Position numbers and translations under genes: made by a program
Assembly: GCA_034430215.1 (NCBI GenBank)
Contig: DAOUFE010000031.1
Span: 143,687 to 207,686, forward strand
Direction of reading: 5' to 3'
DNA length: 64,000 bases
Source: UBA4782 sp034430215
GTDB lineage: Bacteria; Chloroflexota; Anaerolineae; Anaerolineales; Anaerolineaceae
Shown: positions 44,092 through 52,608 of the stretch, in pieces
Position numbering within the stretch: the stretch's first letter is position 1
How the letters are laid out: each line of letters starts with the position of its first letter
Notes under the pieces: generated by a model
What the model was told of the DNA's origin: nothing
Seen by the model: the letters and a program-made list of their open reading frames with translations, nothing else
Database searches by the model: none

Positions 44092-45129
44092 ATGGATGAT
44101 GACCTACGCAGTATAACAGCGATCATATTAGCTGCCGGGCAAGGCACCCGGATGAAATCGAGCCTGCCAAAAGTACTTCATCAGGTGGCAGGAAAACCTC
44201 TTGTCATTCACGCAATTGAAAACACTCAATCTGTCATTACAGAAAAACCTGTCGTGGTGATCGGTCATGGTGCAGATCAGGTTCGCACTGTGGTGGGAGA
44301 TCGTGCCCGCTTTGCGATCCAGCATCCTCAACTTGGCACCGCACATGCTGTGCAGGCTGCCAAAGAAGCTCTTGCAGGTTTTCATGGCTTGATCCTGGTT
44401 TTCTATGCGGATATGCCCCTTTTTACTAAAGAAACCATGCAACGCCTGGTGAATACCCAAAGCAGCAATCCAGGTGTGATGACAATGCTTTCTGTTTTCA
44501 TGGATGACCCACATGGATTTGGGCGGGTGGTAAGAAATACCGATGGCTCAGTGCAGGCGATCGTCGAAGAAGCCCAGGCAGATGTTGAGATTCGAAAAAT
44601 TCATGAGCTTAATGTAGGTGCGTACTGCTTTCGCTCTGAATGGTTATGGACTGCGCTGGATCGGATCAGGGTTTCTCCGAAAGGAGAATATTACCTGACA
44701 GATACCGTGGAGCTGGCAGTTCGTGAAAATCAGCGGGTGGAATGTGTGGTGCTGGATGATCCACGGGAAGCCATTGGCATCAACACGCGGGTGCATCTGG
44801 CGGAAGCTGAAGCCATTTTGCGTCAGCGTATCAACCAGCGCTGGATGCTATCTGGGGTCACAATGATCGACCCGGAAACCACCTATATTGATCAGGATGT
44901 GATCCTCGATCCTGAGACGATCATTTATCCCAATACCCATCTATATGGAAATACTCACATTGGCACTGGTTGCAAGATTGGACCATCTGTATATCTATGG
45001 AACACGGTTATTGAAAACAATTGCACTCTTGGACCGGAAGTTGCAATTCGCAATACTACGGTGAAAGCCAACCAGACAATCCAATTTGCGATGATGGATG
45101 AAGATCAAAATATTTTAGATATCGAATGA
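44092..45129 (+). CDS. GlmU-type uridylyltransferase with truncated acetyltransferase domain
   Basis: The N-terminal 230 residues are a nucleotidyltransferase of the GlmU type: LAAGQGTRMKSSLPKV at 13-28, QLGTAHAV, VFYADMPL and ELNVGAYCF. This domain makes UDP-GlcNAc from GlcNAc-1-P and UTP. A left-handed beta-helix starts at about 250 (YIDQDVILDPETIIYPNTHLYG), but the protein stops at 345. Bifunctional GlmU has about 450 residues, with its acetyltransferase His and Lys beyond this point. So it probably has only the uridylyltransferase step, with another enzyme acetylating glucosamine-1-P. No ribosome site is seen before the ATG, which abuts the tRNA terminator. Confidence 0.85.
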   Translation: MDDDLRSITAIILAAGQGTRMKSSLPKVLHQVAGKPLVIHAIENTQSVITEKPVVVIGHGADQVRTVVGDRARFAIQHPQLGTAHAVQAAKEALAGFHGLILVFYADMPLFTKETMQRLVNTQSSNPGVMTMLSVFMDDPHGFGRVVRNTDGSVQAIVEEAQADVEIRKIHELNVGAYCFRSEWLWTALDRIRVSPKGEYYLTDTVELAVRENQRVECVVLDDPREAIGINTRVHLAEAEAILRQRINQRWMLSGVTMIDPETTYIDQDVILDPETIIYPNTHLYGNTHIGTGCKIGPSVYLWNTVIENNCTLGPEVAIRNTTVKANQTIQFAMMDEDQNILDIE

Positions 45130-45175
45130 ATCTCTTTTAAAATGAAAGGAAGATAATTCCTTTTTCAAGGAAAAC

Positions 45176-46456
45176 ATGAACGTTCACACTTTAGGAATAT
45201 TAGTCGCCATTTTTTTTGTGCTAGACCTGTTCTTTGTAGCGCTGCGGGCAAGTTTCATTTATGCCCGTATCCCTCATCTGGGGAATTTGCGCGAGAAAAA
45301 CCCCGAAGCGGTTGAACGCACACTGAAATTTCTTGAAAGACCTCATCTTACTGCAACATTGCGAATATTCGTAGTTTTTTGCCATTTTCTGCTGGCTGGC
45401 AGTATTGCTTTACTGTTTATGCAGCTATTTTTGGCATCGAACAACCTTTGGATACCTCTCCTGTTGTTACTGGTGGTAGTTATCATCCTTCAAATTATCG
45501 AATTTGGTCTTGAAGGAAGGGTATTGCGAAATGTTGAATCCTGGGCAATAAACCTGACAGGCATGGGGAAATTCGTTGATTTCCTGATCCGTCCCATATC
45601 CGCTTTACTTATGGTAGCCCTTGGCAAACCAGAAGCATTACAGCGTTCGCTTGGTTCAGTGACTGATGATGAACTACGTAATTGGGTAGAAACCGGGCAA
45701 ACTGAAGGCACCCTTGAGCAGGATGAACGCAAGATGATCTATTCCATCTTTCAATTGGGAGATACGCTCAGCCGCGAGATTATGGTGCCGCGAATTGATG
45801 TAGCAGCTCTGGATGCCAATACTCCTCTGGAAGAAGCCATCCAGGTGGTGCGTGAATCGGGGCATTCACGCATGCCCGTTTATAACGAAGTGATCGATAA
45901 CATCATTGGATTGTTATATGCGAAAGACCTGCTGGGAGCAGTAACTTCTGACCCAGCCAGGCGACCGGGTACGATCCGCAATCTGGTTCGTCCAGCATAC
46001 TTCATCCCTGAAGCAAAGAAAGCTGACGAACTTCTCAGCGAAATGCTTTCACGCCGGGTTCACATGGCGATCGTCATCGACGAATATGGTGGCATGGCTG
46101 GATTGGTCACCCTGGAAGACATCGTAGAAGAGATCGTCGGCGAGATACGGGATGAATATGATCAGGGCGAAGAATTGCCCTATCAGAAAGTGAACGATCA
46201 CGAATATATTTTCCAGGCGCGCATCGACCTGGATGATTTTAACGATATCACAGGTGCTCACCTGACCAAAGAAGTCGCAGATACTCTGGGGGGATGGTTA
46301 TATGGAGAGATTGGGCGCGTTCCCACAGGCGGCGAGCAGGTGATGGTAGATGGCTGGCAATTAACCGTTGAGCAAATCAGTGGTAGACGTATTCGCAAGG
46401 TGCATGCAAGTAAAGAACCGGTAAAGCCTGAAAGTGAGGAAAATCATGAAGATTGA
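45176..46456 (+). CDS. CNNM/CorC-family membrane protein with CBS domains
   Basis: 426 residues. The N-terminal half has membrane segments (about 5-25, 60-85, 90-115) of the CNNM/DUF21 type, shorter than usual. Two CBS domains follow (SREIMVPRIDVAALD..SGHSRMPVYN..NIIGLLYAKDLL; then VHMAIVIDEYGGMAGLVTLEDIVEEIVG), and a C-terminal CorC_HlyC domain ends the protein. Family members act in Mg/Co handling. Its 3' end overlaps cdd by 11 nt, so the two are co-translated. Confidence 0.88.
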   Translation: MNVHTLGILVAIFFVLDLFFVALRASFIYARIPHLGNLREKNPEAVERTLKFLERPHLTATLRIFVVFCHFLLAGSIALLFMQLFLASNNLWIPLLLLLVVVIILQIIEFGLEGRVLRNVESWAINLTGMGKFVDFLIRPISALLMVALGKPEALQRSLGSVTDDELRNWVETGQTEGTLEQDERKMIYSIFQLGDTLSREIMVPRIDVAALDANTPLEEAIQVVRESGHSRMPVYNEVIDNIIGLLYAKDLLGAVTSDPARRPGTIRNLVRPAYFIPEAKKADELLSEMLSRRVHMAIVIDEYGGMAGLVTLEDIVEEIVGEIRDEYDQGEELPYQKVNDHEYIFQARIDLDDFNDITGAHLTKEVADTLGGWLYGEIGRVPTGGEQVMVDGWQLTVEQISGRRIRKVHASKEPVKPESEENHED

Positions 46457-46859
46457 TGAGCAGACCAAACAAATGGTGGTGCAGGCAGCCATTCAAGCCA
46501 GACGCTGGGCGTATGCGCCTTATTCAAAGTATGCCGTAGGTGCAGCAGTTTTGACCGAATCTGGCAAAATTTACGACGGCACGAATATCGAGAATGCAGC
46601 TTATCCCAGCAGTATTTGCGCTGAAAGAGTTGCCATGTTCAAAGCTGCTTCAGAAGGTGAACGCCATTTTGTAGCACTGGCAGTGGTAACAGATAACGCG
46701 GGTATGCCCTGCGGAGCCTGCCGACAGGTGATGGCAGAATTCGGTCTGGATATGCTGGTATGGATCGCCAATGAAAAAGGAACTGTCACCCGCGAGCTCA
46801 CCGTCTCTGATCTGCTTCCTGGTGCATTCACAGGTGCTGATCTTCCCGAGAAATCATAA
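46446..46859 (+). CDS. cdd: Cytidine deaminase
   Basis: 137 residues, homotetrameric pyrimidine-salvage type. Zinc ligands and the catalytic Glu are visible: C58-A-E60 (SSICAERVAMF) and P-C89-G-A-C92. NIENAAYPSS is the substrate-site loop. The ATG at 46446 follows GTGAGGAAAATC; the upstream GTG frame at 46434 is not needed. It overlaps the CNNM/CorC gene. Confidence 0.95.
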   Translation: MKIDEQTKQMVVQAAIQARRWAYAPYSKYAVGAAVLTESGKIYDGTNIENAAYPSSICAERVAMFKAASEGERHFVALAVVTDNAGMPCGACRQVMAEFGLDMLVWIANEKGTVTRELTVSDLLPGAFTGADLPEKS

Positions 46860-46893
46860 TCACTGCTTTTGAATTAAAGAAAAGGAGACAGCC

Positions 46894-47664
46894 GTGCCGC
46901 GCAGTGAACGTTCACAGCGAGTGGAGGCAATCATCTTGCGTCACAGCGATTGGGGCGAAGCTGACCGACTGCTCGTGTTATACACCCTCGAAAAAGGCAA
47001 GCTACGCGCCATCGCCAAGGGTATCCGGCGCATTCAATCGCGTAAGGCAGGGCACCTGGAGCCTTTCACCCGCAGTACAGTGCAACTTGCAGCGGGTCGT
47101 GATTTTTGGTTGGTTACTCAGGCTGAGACTGTAGCGTTTTATCCATCTTTGACCAATGATCTTTTGCGTACGGGTTATGCAGCTTATATCATCGAGCTGG
47201 TAGACCGATTTGCCGTCGAAGAAGGTCAGAACTCTACATTATTTAATCTCCTCGCCGACACCCTGCGGCGAATTGCAGAAGAACCAGATCCTTTTCTAGC
47301 GGTCCGGTATGGCGAAATCCAGATGTTGGAGCAGTTTGGCTTCAGACCAGAATTATTTCACTGTGTGCAATGCAACAAAGGCATCCAAGCACAGGATCAG
47401 TTCTTTTCGGCAGAACAGGGAGGAGTGCTCTGCCCTGAGTGCGGTCTATCTGTTACGGCTTGCAGGCCTGTATCCATGGAGGCGCTCCGTTTTATGCGCC
47501 ATTTGCAGAGAAGTAATTATCTTACTGCAAAAAAGGCTGTCATTCCACAACCTGTACGGATTGAAATGGAGACGATTCTCCAGTATTACATCACATATAT
47601 ATTAGAACGCAAGTTAAACACGCCAGAATTCCTGCGGCAGGTGAAACGCAATGTCTCGCAATAG
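46894..47664 (+). CDS. recO: DNA repair protein RecO
   Basis: 256 residues: an N-terminal OB fold (EAIILRHSDWGEADRLLVLYTLEKGK), a helical core and a four-Cys zinc module (CVQCNKG and CPECG, about 154-190). RecO helps load RecA on SSB-coated DNA with RecR. AAGGAGACAGCC precedes the start. Confidence 0.93.
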   Translation: MPRSERSQRVEAIILRHSDWGEADRLLVLYTLEKGKLRAIAKGIRRIQSRKAGHLEPFTRSTVQLAAGRDFWLVTQAETVAFYPSLTNDLLRTGYAAYIIELVDRFAVEEGQNSTLFNLLADTLRRIAEEPDPFLAVRYGEIQMLEQFGFRPELFHCVQCNKGIQAQDQFFSAEQGGVLCPECGLSVTACRPVSMEALRFMRHLQRSNYLTAKKAVIPQPVRIEMETILQYYITYILERKLNTPEFLRQVKRNVSQ

Positions 47665-47742
47665 GATTAAATAATGAAGAATTCATTTATAATTTTCATT
47701 AAACAGAAGGATTTATAGAATCTAATCCCCTTAGAGGTACCT

Positions 47743-48387
47743 ATGTTTGATAGTGTTATGAAACGTAAGCAAGATGAGCAAAAATATATCGCTGAGGGGC
47801 GTATGCCGCCCGGTCAATCTTTTACCCAGCGTTTTCCGGTGTTACATTATGGTCCCGTTCCCTCCTTTAACCCAGACACCTGGGATTTCAAAGTCTGGGG
47901 GCAGGTAGAAAAACCTTTACGCCTGACCTGGGAAGAATTCCAGCAGCTACCCCGCACAAAATTAACGATGGACATTCATTGCGTTACCCGCTGGAGCAAA
48001 TTCGACACCCTTTGGGAAGGGGTATCAGTACGTACATTAATAGAACTGGGTCTGGTAAAACCTCTGTCCACTGCGAAATTCGTGCTGCAGCATGCTGAGT
48101 TTGGGTTTACTGCCAACCTGCCGATTGAAATCGTTCTGGCAGAAAATTTCCTGCTGGCTACTCATTATGACGGAGTGCCTCTCACCCCAGATCATGGCTA
48201 CCCGCTGCGTGGTGTGGTTGGTGCCCTTCCTGAAAAACTCGAAGTAAAAACCCCCTACTTTTGGAAAGGTGCTAAATGGCTGCGTGGGCTGGAATTCATG
48301 GGAGAGGATAAGCTGGGTTTCTGGGAGGAAGCCGGTTATCACAATGAAGCAGATATCTGGAAAGAGCAACGGATTGCAGGTGAATAG
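47743..48387 (+). CDS. Sulfite-oxidase-fold molybdopterin enzyme
   Basis: 214 residues of the oxidoreductase molybdopterin-binding (SUOX/YedY-like) fold. The Mo-coordinating Cys is probably C80 in MDIHCVTRWSKFDTLWEGV. The pterin-contacting segment DHGYPLRGVVGALPEKLEVK and the PYFWKGAKWLRGLEF ending are as in the family. There is no Tat or Sec signal, so it should be cytoplasmic. Substrate unknown. Confidence 0.87.
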   Translation: MFDSVMKRKQDEQKYIAEGRMPPGQSFTQRFPVLHYGPVPSFNPDTWDFKVWGQVEKPLRLTWEEFQQLPRTKLTMDIHCVTRWSKFDTLWEGVSVRTLIELGLVKPLSTAKFVLQHAEFGFTANLPIEIVLAENFLLATHYDGVPLTPDHGYPLRGVVGALPEKLEVKTPYFWKGAKWLRGLEFMGEDKLGFWEEAGYHNEADIWKEQRIAGE

Positions 48388-48396
48388 GAAAAAGTG

Positions 48397-48425
48397 AACG
48401 CCATAAGCTGGCGTTTTCTTTTTCT
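48397..48425 (+). terminator. Intrinsic terminator
   Basis: AACGCCA (48397-48403) pairs with TGGCGTT (48409-48415), followed by TTCTTTTTC. Confidence 0.85.
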
Positions 48426-48449
48426 ATGCGATTAAGGTAATATAAATGT

Positions 48450-49052
48450 ATGGATGAGCTGATCAATCAGTTGGTCCAATCTATCCAGCCCGATATCGTG
48501 ACATGGGTTATTTTCCCGCTGGCAATTTTTCTTGCGCGTTTGATGGATGTTTCATTGGGTACCATGCGCATCATTTTTACTGCCCGCGGAAAATATCTGG
48601 TGGCACCGCTACTGGGTTTTGTAGAAGTCTTCATCTGGATCGTAGCTGTCAGCCAGTTGGTGCGGAATATCCATAATCTAATCGCATACCTTGCGTATGC
48701 GGCTGGTTTTGCAGCTGGCACTTTCATAGGATTACAGATCGAACGCAAGTTGGCAATTGGCAAACTAATGCTGCACATCATTGTGCAATCAGGGGCTGAA
48801 GAACTGGCTTTTAAACTACACGCAAAGAATTATGGGGTAACTACACTGGACGCTCAGGGTTCAGCAGGCGCAGTGAAATTGATCTACACCATCATTAATC
48901 GGCGAGATCTTAAAGATGTAGAAACTATCATCCACGAAGTAAATCCAAAAGCGTTCATCTCGGTAGAAGAGGTCAGCGAAACACAGGCAGGGATTTTTCC
49001 AGCACGTCCCTCCCTTCTACACGATTCTCTGTTGGGTAGAAAAAACAAGTAG
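48450..49052 (+). CDS. UPF0316/DUF2179 membrane protein
   Basis: 200 residues. Three transmembrane helices (about 15-35, 45-65, 68-90), with the DVSLGTMRIIFTARGK loop between the first two, are characteristic of UPF0316. A C-terminal cytosolic DUF2179 ferredoxin-like domain follows (ITTLDAQGSAGAVKLIYTIINRRD region). Biochemical role unknown. TAATAT ends 6 nt before the ATG, so a leaderless transcript is possible. Confidence 0.85.
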   Translation: MDELINQLVQSIQPDIVTWVIFPLAIFLARLMDVSLGTMRIIFTARGKYLVAPLLGFVEVFIWIVAVSQLVRNIHNLIAYLAYAAGFAAGTFIGLQIERKLAIGKLMLHIIVQSGAEELAFKLHAKNYGVTTLDAQGSAGAVKLIYTIINRRDLKDVETIIHEVNPKAFISVEEVSETQAGIFPARPSLLHDSLLGRKNK

Positions 49053-49124
49053 CATTTCCATCATTCTTCCATAATGCATATAGAAGAATATTGGTAATGA
49101 CGTATTCACACGCTCGTTCACCTC

Positions 49125-49185
49125 TTGACAAATCCTCACAATTGTATACAATTATGTCAATGATACAATTATACAATTGTACAAA
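49125..49185 (+). promoter_or_regulatory. Promoter and palindromic operator region of the GntR gene
   Basis: TTGACA (49125-49130), 16 bp, TACAAT (49147-49152). It overlaps and continues into an array of palindromes: TTGTATACAA (49142-49151), then ATACAATT and TACAATTGTA (ending about 49182). The location suggests autoregulation by the YtrA-type repressor encoded just downstream. Confidence 0.7.
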
Positions 49186-49208
49186 GATACTTTATAGGAG
49201 GAGCAAAT

Positions 49209-49658
49209 GTGAACGAAGCTTTCCAAAAGATGAAACTAGATTTCCGCTCCAGTATTCCTATTTATCTGCAGATCGTTGAGCAGATACAACATTTGATAGC
49301 ATCAGGTGTACTGAAGAAAGGAGATCAACTTCCTACTGTACGAAACCTTGCGACAGAACTACGTGTGAACTTCAATACTGTTGCGCGTGCTTATCGTATT
49401 TTGGATGAAGAACGTATCATTTCAACACAACGCGGTCGGGGAACGTACATCTGGGAAGAGCCCGATGCAGCTACCATTGAACACCTGCGCCAGATGAGTT
49501 TAGAGGAATTAATTTCTCAGGCTTTTAAAAAAATTATCAGCCTGGGATACAACTCTGAGGAAGTGGCAGATGCGATGCAAAAAATAAAAAATATAGTCGC
49601 TTATCAAAATGAAAGCGCACAAGAATATTCAGAAATGCGAGGAGAGAATGCAAGATAA
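49209..49658 (+). CDS. YtrA-type GntR transcriptional regulator
   Basis: 149 residues: an N-terminal GntR winged helix (IPIYLQIVEQIQHLIASG, GDQLPTVRNLATELRVNFNT, RGRGTYIW) with only a short helical C-terminal tail, as in the YtrA subfamily. That subfamily commonly represses ABC-transporter operons in response to envelope-active compounds. The start is GTG at 49209, set by AGGAGGAG; the ATG two bases earlier is out of frame and followed by TGA. It overlaps the SPFH gene by 11 nt. Confidence 0.92.
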   Translation: MNEAFQKMKLDFRSSIPIYLQIVEQIQHLIASGVLKKGDQLPTVRNLATELRVNFNTVARAYRILDEERIISTQRGRGTYIWEEPDAATIEHLRQMSLEELISQAFKKIISLGYNSEEVADAMQKIKNIVAYQNESAQEYSEMRGENAR

Positions 49659-50622
49659 ACAGACAAACCCAAAACCAGAAATCCAGGTATTCCAAAAGAA
49701 AGCCAAAATGCCTGACAATGTCCATATTAGCGCTCCAGGGGCGACCCTCTTTACCATTTTCTTTGCGGCAGGAATAGGCGGAGCCATCATCATGGATGAA
49801 AATGGCATTTCGGATACAACAATCCTGGCTTATTTCTTCCCATTCCTTTTGTTGTCATTCTTCTTCCTTTTCTCGCTCAAGGTTGCTCAACAGTGGGAGA
49901 AGGCGGTCGTATTACGTCTTGGAAAATTTCATGGCTTGCGTGGTCCAGGAATGTTTTGGATATTACCTATCATTGATACCACTCCAACCTGGATTGACCA
50001 TCGCGTGATGGTTACTCCTTTCAATGCAGAAAAGACGCTTACCAAAGATACCGTTCCCGTAGATGTCGATGCGGTTCTGTTTTGGATGGTATGGGATGCA
50101 GAGAAAGCAGCATTGGAAGTAGAAAATTATCAATCGGCGATTACTTGGGCAGCTCAAACCGCGTTGCGCGAGATCATCGGTCAAATGCCTCTGGCTGATA
50201 TTCTGGTCGGGCGCGCCAAAATGGATGAAGACTTGCAGAAGATCATCGATGAGCGGACTACCCCCTGGGGTATCTCGGTACAGAGTGTGGAAATTCGCGA
50301 CGTGATCATCCCACAAGGGTTGGAAGATGCCATGAGCCGCCAGGCACAGGCAGAGCGCGAACGTCAGGCTCGTGTTATTTTGGGTGAGTCAGAAATGCAA
50401 ATCGCCCACAGTTTTTCGACTGCATCAGAAGCATATGTGAATAATCCGACAGCACTTCACCTGCGAGCAATGAACATGTTGTTTGAAGGTCTCAAGGAAA
50501 AAGGAGCGCTTGTGATCGTACCAAGCAGTGCAGTGGACACAATGAATTTAGGTGGCTTGAGCGGAATGGTTTCGCTGGCGCAAAATTCCATTAAAGCTCA
50601 AGAAGAACCGGAAAAGAAGTAA
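49648..50622 (+). CDS. SPFH/Band 7 (stomatin-like) membrane protein
   Basis: 324 residues. Two hydrophobic segments at about 30-50 and 57-77 anchor the protein. They are followed by the SPFH domain (QQWEKAVVLRLGKFHGLRGPG, VPVDVDAVLFWMVWD, TALREIIGQ), then a helix (AMSRQAQAERERQARVILGESE) that drives oligomer rings. Stomatins organise membrane microdomains and restrain proteases. Co-translated with the GntR regulator and probably under its control. The ATG at 49648 follows GAGGAGAGA. Confidence 0.92.
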   Translation: MQDKQTNPKPEIQVFQKKAKMPDNVHISAPGATLFTIFFAAGIGGAIIMDENGISDTTILAYFFPFLLLSFFFLFSLKVAQQWEKAVVLRLGKFHGLRGPGMFWILPIIDTTPTWIDHRVMVTPFNAEKTLTKDTVPVDVDAVLFWMVWDAEKAALEVENYQSAITWAAQTALREIIGQMPLADILVGRAKMDEDLQKIIDERTTPWGISVQSVEIRDVIIPQGLEDAMSRQAQAERERQARVILGESEMQIAHSFSTASEAYVNNPTALHLRAMNMLFEGLKEKGALVIVPSSAVDTMNLGGLSGMVSLAQNSIKAQEEPEKK

Positions 50623-50654
50623 CAGGGCACGTTGGAAATACACCAATAAAAAGT

Positions 50655-50678
50655 TGCCCCGCCCCAAAAAGCGGGGCA
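50655..50678 (+). terminator. GC-rich hairpin after the SPFH gene
   Basis: TGCCCCGC (50655-50662) pairs with GCGGGGCA (50671-50678) with an A-rich loop. There is no T-run, so it is a weak terminator candidate. Confidence 0.5.
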
Positions 50679-50725
50679 CATAATTACGTTTGGTTTGTCA
50701 TAGCAAAAATACATTCACTGTATAC

Positions 50726-50802
50726 AGATTGCCTCGGACCGCAAAAAACGCAGTCATCACAATGATAGCAGCTATGTCTTTGCGAACGAAGTAGAGCGAT
50801 CT
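50726..50802. repeat. REP-like palindromic element
   Basis: A stretch beginning AGATTGCC and ending AGCGATCT has imperfect inverted ends. Its internal pieces (a GACCGC/GCAGTC mini-hairpin, CACAATGA and TTTGCGAACGAAG) resemble the dispersed palindromes of the ATTGCGA...GAAGCAATC type found in many bacterial genomes. It is the main content of the 50679-50886 gap. Only one copy is in the window. Confidence 0.5.
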
Positions 50803-50886
50803 TAAAGGCAACAAAGGTAAATTACACTGATAATATACCAATATAGAAACCGGTAGTAAGCTTTTACGTATATTGATAAGGAAAAA

Positions 50887-51537
50887 ATGAGCAATAAAAT
50901 TACTTACATTATTACATTTGGTCTTGCCATGATCCTGATACTAGGTGGTCTGGTACTTCTCCCTCAACTTCCAGAACAGGTACCCTCACACTGGAACGAG
51001 CTTGGACAGGTAAATGGATATACTGGTAAATGGAATGCCATTTTGGTAATGCCTGCAATCATGGTGGGGATGATTATTCTTATGATCGTAATCCCCTCCA
51101 TCGACCCTAAACGTGCAAATATTGCGTTATTCCGACCCCAGTACAACATTTTTATTGTTTGCATGACAATTTTTTTCAGTTATTTGCATATTTTGACTCT
51201 ACTGGCGGGATTTGGAAAAAGAATTGACATGAATCGCATGCTCATCCCTGCCATAGGACTACTTTATATCGTGATGGGAGGTATTGTTCGGGTTGCAAAG
51301 AGAAACTATATGATCGGTATTCGCACCCCCTGGACACTGAACAGTGATTATGTTTGGGAAAAAACCCATCAGGTTGGAGGGATAGCCTTTATGGTTGCGG
51401 GAATTATCTGTTTTCTGGGCTTCCTGGTTCCAGATATTGCGTTTCTATTGATGATCATACCAGTTTTAGCAGTAGCTCTGGGAGTAATGGTTTATTCCTA
51501 TATCCTTTGGCGGCAGGAAGAAAGAATCGGACATTAA
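50887..51537 (+). CDS. SdpI-family membrane protein with DUF1648 domain
   Basis: 216 residues, six predicted transmembrane helices. The N-terminal DUF1648 signature PSHWNELGQVNGYTGKW is at about 34-50. The SdpI-type segment around residues 141-175 (RNYMIGIRTPWTLNSDYVWEKTHQVGG) is clear. SdpI proteins confer immunity to the secreted toxin SdpC in Bacillus; DUF1648 relatives are widespread with unclear roles. Here it sits between an SPFH gene and an ABC-2 transporter, which fits membrane protection. Confidence 0.9.
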   Translation: MSNKITYIITFGLAMILILGGLVLLPQLPEQVPSHWNELGQVNGYTGKWNAILVMPAIMVGMIILMIVIPSIDPKRANIALFRPQYNIFIVCMTIFFSYLHILTLLAGFGKRIDMNRMLIPAIGLLYIVMGGIVRVAKRNYMIGIRTPWTLNSDYVWEKTHQVGGIAFMVAGIICFLGFLVPDIAFLLMIIPVLAVALGVMVYSYILWRQEERIGH

Positions 51538-51552
51538 TACACTTCAACTTAT

Positions 51553-51568
51553 TGTTTCACGTGAAACA
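51553..51568. promoter_or_regulatory. parS-like site 1
   Basis: TGTTTCACGTGAAACA is a perfect 16-bp palindrome identical to the commonest chromosomal parS sequence bound by ParB. It lies between the SdpI-like and ABC ATPase genes. No parA or parB is in the window. Confidence 0.8.
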
Positions 51569-51599
51569 TCATTGGAAATGAAGCGAAATATTGCTAAGA

Positions 51600-51615
51600 G
51601 GTTTCACGTGAAACA
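51600..51615. promoter_or_regulatory. parS-like site 2
   Basis: GGTTTCACGTGAAACA matches the consensus at 15 of 16 positions, 47 bp from site 1 and 21 bp before the ABC ATPase start codon. Confidence 0.78.
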
Positions 51616-51636
51616 TTCAACTAGGAAAGAAAAAAA

Positions 51637-52608
51637 ATGAATTCTACGATAGATGTATCAAGCAATACAGTTATTATGGCGGAAAAATTACGTTTCAATT
51701 ACGGGAAACGAATAGCCGTCAACGACCTGACTTTTTCTGTTCAGCAAGGCGAAGTGGTCGGATTATTGGGACCAAATGGTGCGGGAAAAACCACCACCGT
51801 AAGAATATTGAATGGTCTTCTAAAACCAACAAATGGCTCAATCCGAGTTTTAGATTATGACCCGGTGACAAAAGGAGAGGAATTACGCCGAAAAACCGGT
51901 GTGCTGACCGAAACACCTGCCCTTTATGAACGTCTGACCGCCCGTCAAAACCTTCAATTCTTTGGCACAGTTGCAGGAATGTCTGATGAGTTACTGAAAA
52001 CCAGTATCGAAGAAATATTAGGGATGTTTGAACTGACGGAGCGTGGAAACGATAAAGTATCCACGTATAGCAAGGGTATGAAGCAACGTCTTGCAATAGG
52101 TAGGGCGCTTTTACATCACCCTGATCTATTATTCCTGGATGAACCTACTTCGGGTCTGGATCCGGAAGCTTCGCAACAGGTTTTGGGTGTTATCGATTCA
52201 TTACGTATGAAGAATGGGCATACCGTACTTCTCTGCACGCATAATCTTCTTGAAGCGCAACGCCTGTGTGATCGCGTTGTGATCATGCATCGTGGACGTC
52301 TATTGGCAATGGGCGCATTGGATGAGCTCCGCAAGAGGTACAGTGTTGGCTGCTGGGTAAAGTTACGCTTTGTACAAACCGTTTCTACAGAAAAACTACA
52401 AAATATTCTGAACTTTGAAGGAGTAAAATCGCTGGAAACGCTTCAGGAAAACGGTTTTCGCGTGCAAATTCATGATCAAAAAGTGATTCCATCAATCGTT
52501 GAGCGCCTTGTAAATAGTGGATTGCAGGTGATGGAAGTAAGTCCTGAGGAACAAAGTCTGGAAGAGATCTATTTTAAGCTTCAACAGGACGCAGAAGAGG
52601 TGGAATAA
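51637..52608 (+). CDS. ABC transporter ATP-binding protein
   Basis: 323 residues. Walker A GPNGAGKTTT is at 45-54, the signature YSKGMKQRLAIGRAL near 147, Walker B LLFLDEPTSGLDP, and the switch His in CTHNL. The C-terminal 90 residues form the extra domain typical of ABC-2 (drug/bacteriocin/Na-efflux type) ATPases. Its last base is the first base of the permease start codon, so the two subunits are coupled. The start region lies next to the parS-like pair. Confidence 0.95.
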   Translation: MNSTIDVSSNTVIMAEKLRFNYGKRIAVNDLTFSVQQGEVVGLLGPNGAGKTTTVRILNGLLKPTNGSIRVLDYDPVTKGEELRRKTGVLTETPALYERLTARQNLQFFGTVAGMSDELLKTSIEEILGMFELTERGNDKVSTYSKGMKQRLAIGRALLHHPDLLFLDEPTSGLDPEASQQVLGVIDSLRMKNGHTVLLCTHNLLEAQRLCDRVVIMHRGRLLAMGALDELRKRYSVGCWVKLRFVQTVSTEKLQNILNFEGVKSLETLQENGFRVQIHDQKVIPSIVERLVNSGLQVMEVSPEEQSLEEIYFKLQQDAEEVE

